Positions 57,043-64,000 of a stretch of 64,000 bases of DNA are shown one piece after another. Source of the stretch: Phytohalomonas tamaricis (GTDB lineage Bacteria > Pseudomonadota > Gammaproteobacteria > Pseudomonadales > Halomonadaceae). Location of the stretch: assembly GCF_003012345.1 (NCBI RefSeq), contig NZ_PVRV01000020.1, positions 744,001 through 808,000 on the forward strand, given 5' to 3'. The notes beneath the pieces are model-generated. The model searched no databases and was not told the origin of the DNA. It saw only the letters and a program-made list of their open reading frames with translations. The first letter of the stretch is position 1. The number at the start of each line of letters is the position of its first letter. The position numbers were made by a program, and so were the translations under genes.

Positions 57043-59655
57043 TCAGCCTAACTTGCCGGCAACCCAACCAGCAACGCTATCAAGCGCACCGGGTAGCGCT
57101 GAAGGCTCACTGCCACCGGCCTGAGCCATATCCGCTCGGCCGCCGCCACGTCCGCCTACCTGTTCCGCAATGAAACCGATCAATTCACCCGCTTTCAGGC
57201 GATCAGTCAGATCCTGGGTCACCCCGGCAATCAGGCTTACCTTGGCACCATCCACAACGCCAAGCACAATCACACCGGAGCCAAGCTTGTTCTTGAGCTG
57301 ATCCAGCACACCGCGCAACTCTTTGGCAGAGACACCCTCTACTTGCCGAGCCAGCAGTTTGACACCCGCCACCTCAATTGCTTCGCTGACCATATCACTA
57401 CCGGCCTGACTGGCCAGTTTGGACTTGAGCCGCTCAAGTTCCTTTTCAAGTTCGCGGTTACGGTCAAGCAACCCCATAACGCGGGCTTCGACCTGCTCAG
57501 GTCGTGCCTTTATCTGCTCACCGAGCCGAACCAGCGTCTGTTCATGTGCATAGAAGTAATCAAGTGCCGCCTGTCCCGTTAACGCTTCTACACGCCTGAC
57601 ACCGGCCGCCACACCACTTTCGGCAACAACGTGGCAAAGCCCAACATCTCCGGTGCGCGCTACGTGCGTGCCGCCGCACAACTCAATGGAGAATGCATTG
57701 GTGCCCATTGTCAGCACCCGAACATTATCAGCGTACTTGGCTTCAAAGAGCGCTCGGGCGCCGCGCTGCTTGGCCTCATCCAGACTCATCTGCTCGGTAA
57801 GAACAGGCGTATTGGCGCGAATCTGTTCATTAACGATAGTCTCGACCGCAGCAATTTGCTCGGCAGTCATGGCTTCGAAGTGGCTGAAATCGAAGCGAAG
57901 GCGCTCGGCGCTGACCAGAGAGCCCTTCTGCTGAACATGATCACCCAATACCTGACGCAACGCCTCATGCAACAAATGAGTGGCCGAATGATTGCGCATC
58001 GTGGCCGTTCTTACCGCTGCATCAACCTGCGGCGTCACCGTCGCACCGGGTTCCAGATACCCCTCGACCATGACCCCGTAATGGAGATGGTTTCCGCCCT
58101 GCTTCTGCGTATCGGATACTTGGAACCGGCCCTCAGCACCAGTGATATAGCCAACATCGCCCACCTGCCCACCTGATTCAGCGTAGAAGGGTGTGCGCTC
58201 TAACACCACGATAGCCTGCTGTCCTTCTTTCAACGCTTCAAGCGCATTGCCCTCATTATCGACAATCGCAGTGATACGGCTCTCTCCTTCCAGAGCGTCA
58301 TAGCCAGTAAATAGCGTCTGACCTTCCAGCTCGACATTGGCCGAGTAATCGGCACCGAACTGGCTTGCCGCACGTGCACGTTCGCGCTGGGCTTCAAGCT
58401 CACGCTGGAAACCGACCTCATCGAGATTGAGCCCTCGCTCACGAGCAATATCAGCGGTCAGATCGAAGGGGAAGCCATACGTATCGTAGAGTTTGAATAC
58501 TGTCGCGCCATCAAGGGTATTACCCTCAAGCGCACTTAGCGCCTCTTCAAGAAGACGCATGCCATTATCGAGAGTGCGCGCAAACTGCTCCTCTTCCTTG
58601 AGCAGCACCTTGGAAATTTGATTAGCGCGCGATCTCAACTCGGGATAAGCCTCACCCATCTCGGCATCAAGCGCAGCAACCAGCTTGTGAAAGAAAGGTT
58701 CGCGCGCGCCCAATTTATGACCGTGACGCACGGCACGGCGCACGATACGGCGCAGCACATAACCTCGCCCTTCATTGGAGGGCAGCACACCATCGGTAAT
58801 CAGGAAGGCGCACGAGCGGATATGATCGGCGATGACACGCAGTGATGGCTGCTCGATATCACGCTGTCCGGTCAACTCAGCCGCAGCTTTCAGCAGGTTC
58901 TGGAACAGATCGATTTCATAATTCGAATGCACGCCTTGAACGACTGCCGCCATACGCTCAAGCCCCATGCCCGTATCGATCGAAGGCTTGGGCAGCGGAT
59001 GCAGCTCACCCTGAGCATCGCGATTGAACTGCATGAAGACGAGATTCCATATCTCGATGTAGCGGTCGCCGTCCTCGTCAGGGCTGCCCGGAGGACCACC
59101 GAAGACATCAGGGCCGTGATCGTAGAAGATTTCCGAACTCGGTCCACACGGGCCGGTATCACCCATCTGCCAGAAGTTGTCTTCATCAAGACGAGACATG
59201 CGCGCCGGATCAACGCCGACCTCATTGGTCCATATCTCGGCTGCCTCATCGTCACTGATATGGACAGTGACCCAGAGCTTCTCCTTCGGCAGCGCCAGTG
59301 TTTCGGTCAGGAACTTCCAGGCAAATGTGATCGCTTCACGCTTGAAATAATCACCAAAACTGAAGTTGCCCAGCATCTCAAAGAAGGTGTGATGACGCGC
59401 GGTGTAGCCGACATTATCAAGGTCATTGTGTTTTCCACCTGCACGCACACAGCGCTGAGAGGAAGTTGCACGCACATAGGAACGCTTTTCCCTACCGAGA
59501 AAGACATCCTTGAACGGCACCATGCCTGCATTGGTGAACAGTAATGTGGGGTCGTTGTCTGGCACAAGCGAACTGGAAGGGACCTGGGTATGCCCCTCCT
59601 GCTCAAAGAACTCTAGAAATGCTTGGCGTATATCTGCACTTTTCATGCTTTTCAT
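57043..59655 (-). CDS. alaS: alanyl-tRNA synthetase
   Basis: 870 residues from ATG 59655 ([20 protein letters not shown]); an ATG three codons in (59646) is equally plausible. The open frame upstream to 59739 lacks support. Class II catalytic core ([36 protein letters not shown]), editing domain with [12 protein letters not shown] and [10 protein letters not shown] zinc ligands, and C-terminal DHH-associated domain ending in a Gly/Arg-rich [15 protein letters not shown] segment. Charges tRNA-Ala. Confidence 0.96.
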   Translation of the reverse strand: MKSMKSADIRQAFLEFFEQEGHTQVPSSSLVPDNDPTLLFTNAGMVPFKDVFLGREKRSYVRATSSQRCVRAGGKHNDLDNVGYTARHHTFFEMLGNFSFGDYFKREAITFAWKFLTETLALPKEKLWVTVHISDDEAAEIWTNEVGVDPARMSRLDEDNFWQMGDTGPCGPSSEIFYDHGPDVFGGPPGSPDEDGDRYIEIWNLVFMQFNRDAQGELHPLPKPSIDTGMGLERMAAVVQGVHSNYEIDLFQNLLKAAAELTGQRDIEQPSLRVIADHIRSCAFLITDGVLPSNEGRGYVLRRIVRRAVRHGHKLGAREPFFHKLVAALDAEMGEAYPELRSRANQISKVLLKEEEQFARTLDNGMRLLEEALSALEGNTLDGATVFKLYDTYGFPFDLTADIARERGLNLDEVGFQRELEAQRERARAASQFGADYSANVELEGQTLFTGYDALEGESRITAIVDNEGNALEALKEGQQAIVVLERTPFYAESGGQVGDVGYITGAEGRFQVSDTQKQGGNHLHYGVMVEGYLEPGATVTPQVDAAVRTATMRNHSATHLLHEALRQVLGDHVQQKGSLVSAERLRFDFSHFEAMTAEQIAAVETIVNEQIRANTPVLTEQMSLDEAKQRGARALFEAKYADNVRVLTMGTNAFSIELCGGTHVARTGDVGLCHVVAESGVAAGVRRVEALTGQAALDYFYAHEQTLVRLGEQIKARPEQVEARVMGLLDRNRELEKELERLKSKLASQAGSDMVSEAIEVAGVKLLARQVEGVSAKELRGVLDQLKNKLGSGVIVLGVVDGAKVSLIAGVTQDLTDRLKAGELIGFIAEQVGGRGGGRADMAQAGGSEPSALPGALDSVAGWVAGKLG

Positions 59656-59882
59656 AGTGATCACAATGATCCCGTGGGCGGTGTACGAAGCAATCTCTGA
59701 AGGACACCATCGAGGGCCGCGTTGCGATGCAGCAGGCAAGAAAGGGACTGATCAGAGAGTCTCAAGGCCACGGATGCTGAAGATGTGAACACAGCCCCGA
59801 GCCGTTGCGAGATGAACTAGTATAACGTCTTCACGCAGCGACTAAAGAGGGAGACCAACGTATCTGCATTGTAAAGAGATAA

Positions 59883-60347
59883 TTAGAGGTCTTGGGGGGA
59901 GGACCAGGCCGAGGACATGGCATAGCGGGCATGTTCACCATCGAAACCACGCGAGGCAAGAAATCGGGCCTGTTTGGCTCGCTCACGGGGATGATCAGCG
60001 GGACTATCAAAACGACGTGAAAGCGCCTGGGCGGCGAGCTCAAACCAATCAGCATCCGCCGCACCGAGTCCTTCACGCACAAGAGCATCATCAAGGCCAC
60101 GGCCTCTCAACTCAGCATGAATCTTACGCGGTCCTTGCAGACGATTGACCCGGCTGCGCACAAAGTGCTCGACAAAACGTTCATCGGACTGCAACCCTTC
60201 AGCGACAAGCGCATCAAGAGTCAAAGCGATAATATCCGGCTCATGACCACGCTTGGCAAGCCGTTCATTCAGCTCAGCCCGCGCATATTCACGCCGAGCA
60301 AGCAGACGAATAGCATCATCACGTGGGTTGCGCTCTTCTGCTGACAT
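59883..60347 (-). CDS. recX: recombination regulator RecX
   Basis: 154 residues with the three-helix RecX repeats (AIRLLARREYARAELNERLA KRG, ALVAEGLQSDERFVEHFVRS, GPRKIHAELRGRGLDDALVR). It binds RecA filaments and limits recombination. 48 bases after recA in the same direction, so expressed by read-through of the hairpin between them. Confidence 0.94.
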   Translation of the reverse strand: MSAEERNPRDDAIRLLARREYARAELNERLAKRGHEPDIIALTLDALVAEGLQSDERFVEHFVRSRVNRLQGPRKIHAELRGRGLDDALVREGLGAADADWFELAAQALSRRFDSPADHPRERAKQARFLASRGFDGEHARYAMSSAWSSPQDL

Positions 60348-60363
60348 GAGTACCCATATTACT

Positions 60364-60384
60364 AGGGGCTCATAAAGAGCCCCT
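60364..60384 (-). terminator. hairpin between recA and recX (attenuator)
   Basis: AGGGGCTC (60364-60371) and GAGCCCCT (60377-60384) form an 8-bp stem with a five-base loop, eleven bases past the recA stop. There is no T run on the minus strand, consistent with partial termination that keeps RecX below RecA. Confidence 0.6.
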
Positions 60385-60395
60385 TATTTGATCGT

Positions 60396-61466
60396 TTAAA
60401 GCAGATCGTCTTGATCGCCATCGAGTTCGGCATCAGCCGTTTCAGCTTCAGCTACTTCGTCCTGCGCCTTGGGCACGTTAAGTAGCTGGGCGCGGATCTG
60501 ATCTTCGATCTCCTGCATGATGGAAGGATTTTCCTCAAGGTACTGAGCCGCATTGGCCTTGCCTTGGCCTATCTTGTTGCCTTTATAGCTGTACCATGCA
60601 CCAGCCTTGTCGACCAGGCTACACTGCACCCCTAAGTCAACAACTTCACCGGCATGGTAGATGCCTTTGCCATAGAGAATCTGGAACTCGGCCTGACGGA
60701 ACGGCGGGGCCACCTTGTTCTTGACGACCTTGACCCGTGTTTCGTTACCGGTAACCTCATCGCCCTGCTTGACGGAACCAGTACGACGAATATCGAGACG
60801 AACAGAAGAATAGAATTTCAGCGCGTTACCGCCCGTCGTGGTTTCGGGGTTGCCGAACATCACGCCAATCTTCATACGAATCTGGTTGACGAACATCACC
60901 ATGCAGTTGGCATTTTTGATGTGGCCGGTCAGCTTACGCAGCGCCTGGGACATCAAACGGGCCTGCAAGCCCACATGGGAGTCACCCATGTCACCTTCGA
61001 TCTCGGCACGCGGCGTCAAGGCCGCCACGGAGTCAACGACAATGACGTCGACGCCACCGGAACGTACCAGCATGTCGCAGATTTCAAGTGCCTGCTCGCC
61101 CGTATCCGGCTGAGAAACCAGCAGATCGTCGAGATTGACTCCGAGCTTCTCCGCATAGCTGGGGTCCAGGGCATGCTCGGCATCAACGAAGGCGCACGTC
61201 TTGCCCTGCTTTTGCGCCTGGGCAATGGTCGACAGCGTGATTGTCGTCTTACCGGAAGATTCCGGCCCGTAGATTTCAACGATACGTCCGTAAGGCAAGC
61301 CACCGATGCCGAGGGCGATATCCAATCCCAGCGAACCGGTAGATACCGAAGGGAGCGCCACACGAGGTGTATCGCCCAGACGCATAACAGCGCCCTTGCC
61401 GAACTGACGTTCGATTTGCGACAGCGCCGCGTTGAGCGCCTTGGAACGATTATCGTCTTGAGCCAT
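60396..61466 (-). CDS. recA: recombinase RecA
   Basis: 356 residues with Walker [10 protein letters not shown] (67-75), the DNA-binding loops L1 ([20 protein letters not shown]) and L2 ([20 protein letters not shown]), and an acidic C-terminal tail ([18 protein letters not shown]). Central to homologous recombination, and co-protease for LexA and S24 proteins. Preceded by a consensus LexA box. Confidence 0.98.
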   Translation of the reverse strand: MAQDDNRSKALNAALSQIERQFGKGAVMRLGDTPRVALPSVSTGSLGLDIALGIGGLPYGRIVEIYGPESSGKTTITLSTIAQAQKQGKTCAFVDAEHALDPSYAEKLGVNLDDLLVSQPDTGEQALEICDMLVRSGGVDVIVVDSVAALTPRAEIEGDMGDSHVGLQARLMSQALRKLTGHIKNANCMVMFVNQIRMKIGVMFGNPETTTGGNALKFYSSVRLDIRRTGSVKQGDEVTGNETRVKVVKNKVAPPFRQAEFQILYGKGIYHAGEVVDLGVQCSLVDKAGAWYSYKGNKIGQGKANAAQYLEENPSIMQEIEDQIRAQLLNVPKAQDEVAEAETADAELDGDQDDLL

Positions 61467-61501
61467 GTGAGGCCTCCCGTCGAATAGGAAGAAATTAAGT
61501 C

Positions 61502-61524
61502 CTGTACGTATGTACAGTATTATA
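61502..61524 (-). promoter_or_regulatory. LexA (SOS) box and -10 element of recA
   Basis: CTGTACGTATGTACAG (61502-61517) is an exact CTGT-N8-ACAG palindrome. On the minus strand it directly follows TATAAT (61524-61519), so LexA would overlap the start of transcription. The -35 is poor. Confidence 0.88.
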
Positions 61525-61544
61525 ACTGAATAACCGGTGCGTTC

Positions 61545-62054
61545 CTATCCCTTTTGCACCTGTACATTCAGATCAGCCAGCAACCCTTCCAGCGCCGTGA
61601 TTACAGCGCTGATCCGCACTTGATCACGATCGCCGGAGAAGGTATGCCGTTTGGCGCGTACCGCCCCGTCCCGCTGCCAGGCAAACCAAACCGTGCCCAC
61701 AGGCTTATCAACAGTACCCCCTCCCGGCCCAGCGATGCCGCTGATTGAAACGCCTAAATTGGCGCTACTGTCGCGGCAGGCCCCCATGACCATCTCACGT
61801 ACTACGGCTTCACTAACGGCGCCATGCGCGTTCAAAGTTGCCTCGTTGACACCAAGCAAGCGTTGCTTGGCCGCGTTGGAATACGTCACATAGCCCGTTT
61901 CAAAGTAACCTGAACTGCCCGCTACAGCGGTAATTTCAGCTGCCACGCCGCCACCGGTACACGATTCAGCCGTCGTTACGCTAAGTCCTGAGGCACTGCA
62001 CTCAGCCCCAAGCCGTTCAGCTAATTGTCTGGCATACTTTTGAGCGTCATTCAT
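61545..62054 (-). CDS. pncC: nicotinamide-nucleotide amidohydrolase (CinA C-terminal family)
   Basis: 169 residues from ATG 62054 (MNDAQKYARQLAERLGAECS); the frame reaches 62177 but the extra codons are AT-rich leader. Family motifs: LSVTTAESCTGGGVAAEITA, SGYFETGYVTYSNAAKQRLL, GAVSEAVVREMV, SISGIAGPGGGTVDKPVGTV. Deamidates NMN to nicotinate mononucleotide in NAD recycling. Upstream of recA in the same direction, a common order. Confidence 0.94.
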   Translation of the reverse strand: MNDAQKYARQLAERLGAECSASGLSVTTAESCTGGGVAAEITAVAGSSGYFETGYVTYSNAAKQRLLGVNEATLNAHGAVSEAVVREMVMGACRDSSANLGVSISGIAGPGGGTVDKPVGTVWFAWQRDGAVRAKRHTFSGDRDQVRISAVITALEGLLADLNVQVQKG

Positions 62055-62376
62055 GCCAATGTCCATAACGTTATAGCCAAGCACTAAAGTTTGTATGCCC
62101 CCCTTCAACAGGGCTCGTTTTTTTAATCCTATTTTATACAGTAGTGAAATCCGCTTTTTACTTTCGGATAATTTCACCGGATTACAAATTTTTCTTCTTG
62201 CACATCATAGCGCAGACGAACAATTCAGATGCCCATCTGAGGATCGTTTAGCTCCGTCATTCCCTGCTCGTCACTGTGCGCTCGTGGTAACCTTGTATTA
62301 TTACTGGCTCACGGCATCTGCCCCGTTTGCCTACTGACTCTCTTCATCGAAATACTCGACGGAAACCGTTTCACTC
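62055..62376. promoter_or_regulatory. divergent promoter region of pncC and mutS
   Basis: 322 bases with no credible gene. The pncC side (62095-62215) is AT-rich. No specific promoter or operator could be fixed. Confidence 0.4.
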
Positions 62377-64000
62377 GTGACACCACAGCCGACGACTCAA
62401 CATACGCCCATGATGGCTCAGTACCTGAAGATCAAGCACGAACATCCTGATGTGCTGCTCTTCTACCGGATGGGTGACTTCTACGAACTTTTTTATGATG
62501 ACGCCAAGCGCGCCGCTCAACTGCTCGACATTACCCTGACCAAACGCGGCCAGTCTGGTGGCGCGCCGATCCCGATGGCCGGCGTTCCCTACCACAGCGC
62601 CGAAGGCTATCTTGCCCGGCTGGTAAAGCTGGGCGAGTCGGTCGCTATCTGCGAACAGATAGGTGATCCCGGCGCTACAAAGGGCCCAGTTGAACGCAAG
62701 GTCGTGCGGATCATTACGCCGGGAACGCTCTATGATGAAGCGCTTCTCGACGAACAGCGCGACAACCTGCTCGCCGCTCTTTATCCCCAACAAGATGTAT
62801 GGGGTATCGCCTGGCTCGAGCTTTCCAGCGGACGCTTCAATATTCTCGAAGTCGAGAGCGAAGCCGACATGCTGGCCGAGCTGCACCGCCTCAATCCAGC
62901 GGAGCTGCTGGTTGGCGAAAACCTGGTGCTACCTGCAATGCTGGAGAACCGTCCTGGCCTGCGCCGCCAGAGTGACTGGCACTTCGACTTTGATACGGCC
63001 GAACGCCTGCTATGCAATCAGTTTCAGGTCCAGGATCTTAACGGTTTTGGCTGTACACACCTGGTGCGTGCCATCGCCGCAGCCGGCGCCCTGATTGGCT
63101 ACGCCCGAGATACCCAGCGTACCGCCCTGCCACACATTACCGCGCTGGGCATCGAAACGCGTGATGAAGCGGTCGTCATTGACGCCGCCAGCCGACGCAA
63201 TCTTGAAATCGATATCAGCATGAGCGGTGGCAATGACAATACGCTAGCCAGCGTACTTGATACCACCGCGACGGCGATGGGTTCGCGCCTGCTACGCCGC
63301 TGGTTAAATCGTCCCCTGCGTGATCGTGAACAGATTATCGCCCGCCAAGGTGCCGTCACACTGTTATGCGAACATGAACGCTACAGCCCGCTAAATGATG
63401 CCCTCAAGCAGATCGGTGATCTTGAGCGTATTCTCGCCCGTATTGCCCTGCGTAGCGCCCGTCCGCGTGACCTGGCCCGGATGCGTGATGGTCTGAATGC
63501 GCTACCCGAACTGGCCGAAGCTCTCACCACCTTCGAAACAGGCTCGATACTCGATAACCTGAAGCGTCATATTGTCCCCTACCCGGCGCTGGCCGATACC
63601 CTCACTCGTGCCCTGATCGACAATCCTCCCGTGGTTATTCGCGATGGTGGCGTCATCGCCGCAGGGTTTGACGACGAGCTCGATGAATTGCGTGGGCTGC
63701 ACGAGCATGCCGGTGACTATCTGCTCAAGATCGAAACGCGAGAACGTGAACGCACCGGCCTTGCGGGCCTCAAGGTGGGTTACAACCGCGTGCACGGGTA
63801 CTACATCGAGATATCGCGCGCTCAAGCTAGAGAAGTGCCCGCCGACTACATTCGTCGCCAGACGCTGAAAAATGCCGAGCGTTTTATTATCCCTGAACTC
63901 AAGGAATTCGAAGACAAGGCGCTTTCTGCCAAGGCACGCGCCTTGGCCCGTGAAAAGCTGCTCTATGAAAGCCTGCTGGATGATCTCAACGCTGAACTCG
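62377..64000 (+). CDS. mutS: DNA mismatch repair protein MutS, 5' part
   Basis: 541 codons are visible before the window ends; the family has about 855. GTG 62377 gives [20 protein letters not shown], matching the TPMM..YL family N-terminus; ATG 62410 would remove the conserved leader, and a stop at 62335 bounds the frame. The mismatch-reading motif is present ([11 protein letters not shown], Phe and Glu of the FxE wedge), followed by connector, core ([35 protein letters not shown]) and the start of the clamp ([14 protein letters not shown]). The ATPase domain lies beyond the edge. Confidence 0.96.
   Translation, partial: MTPQPTTQHTPMMAQYLKIKHEHPDVLLFYRMGDFYELFYDDAKRAAQLLDITLTKRGQSGGAPIPMAGVPYHSAEGYLARLVKLGESVAICEQIGDPGATKGPVERKVVRIITPGTLYDEALLDEQRDNLLAALYPQQDVWGIAWLELSSGRFNILEVESEADMLAELHRLNPAELLVGENLVLPAMLENRPGLRRQSDWHFDFDTAERLLCNQFQVQDLNGFGCTHLVRAIAAAGALIGYARDTQRTALPHITALGIETRDEAVVIDAASRRNLEIDISMSGGNDNTLASVLDTTATAMGSRLLRRWLNRPLRDREQIIARQGAVTLLCEHERYSPLNDALKQIGDLERILARIALRSARPRDLARMRDGLNALPELAEALTTFETGSILDNLKRHIVPYPALADTLTRALIDNPPVVIRDGGVIAAGFDDELDELRGLHEHAGDYLLKIETRERERTGLAGLKVGYNRVHGYYIEISRAQAREVPADYIRRQTLKNAERFIIPELKEFEDKALSAKARALAREKLLYESLLDDLNAEL

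Noticed and set aside
60654-61487. 277-codon plus-strand frame opposite recA
   Set aside because: Complement of a highly conserved gene and extends over its start; no independent signals.

Overview
The window looks like a chromosomal segment of a gammaproteobacterium, most likely of the family Halomonadaceae (Halomonas, Kushneria or Zymobacter type). This is inferred from moderately high GC content and the gene orders smc-zipA-ligA, glrK-qseG-glrR, yciO-rnm/yciB-yciI and csrA-lysC-alaS-recX-recA-pncC-mutS. No species was identified by search. Most of the DNA is ordinary core genome, carried largely on the minus strand.

Layout. 1-5.4 kb is accessory DNA: the 3' end of a DUF2252 gene, a PEGA-type lipoprotein, a gene graveyard (remnants of a GNAT acetyltransferase, a second DUF2252 copy and a PQQ-type sugar dehydrogenase), then one strikingly AT-rich 687-codon gene. 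That gene encodes a P-loop ATPase fused to a restriction-endonuclease-like domain and abuts the guaA terminator. 5.5-10.2 kb holds guaB-guaA and divergent xseA. 10.3-13.7 kb is the glrK-qseG-glrR two-component operon. 13.7-14.7 kb is a second decayed stretch with three direct repeats resembling an insertion-sequence end. 14.7-25.1 kb carries argA, pit with its DUF47 partner, a CYTH triphosphatase, a voltage-gated channel with a zinc ribbon, yciO, rnm, yciB, yciI and mnmC.

25.1-29.1 kb is a CitA/CitB-like two-component system next to a 2-hydroxycarboxylate (citrate/malate) symporter, with no citrate lyase genes in view. 29.2-36.6 kb is smc-zipA-ligA-yheU. 36.7-43.9 kb is the complete cytochrome c maturation operon ccmABCDEFGHI. 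44.0-45.2 kb is a stand-alone S24 (LexA/UmuD-like) peptidase overlapping a YigZ-family gene.

45.3-53.4 kb appears to be one catabolic module: a cytoplasmic gamma-glutamyltransferase-like enzyme on the plus strand faces a leftward operon of a GntR regulator, two ABC ATPases, a binding protein and two permeases for peptide-like substrates. Nearly identical palindromes (TTATCAATAnnGATAA) sit in front of both the enzyme gene and the gntR operon and are probably the GntR operator. 53.7-64 kb has dusC, two tRNA-Arg(ACG), tRNA-Ser(GCT), csrA, lysC, alaS, recX, recA (with a LexA box), pncC and the start of mutS.

The most novel candidate is the AT-rich ATPase-nuclease gene beside guaA, a plausible single-gene defence system. 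The shared operator tying the GGT-like enzyme to the peptide ABC operon is the most testable regulatory prediction.
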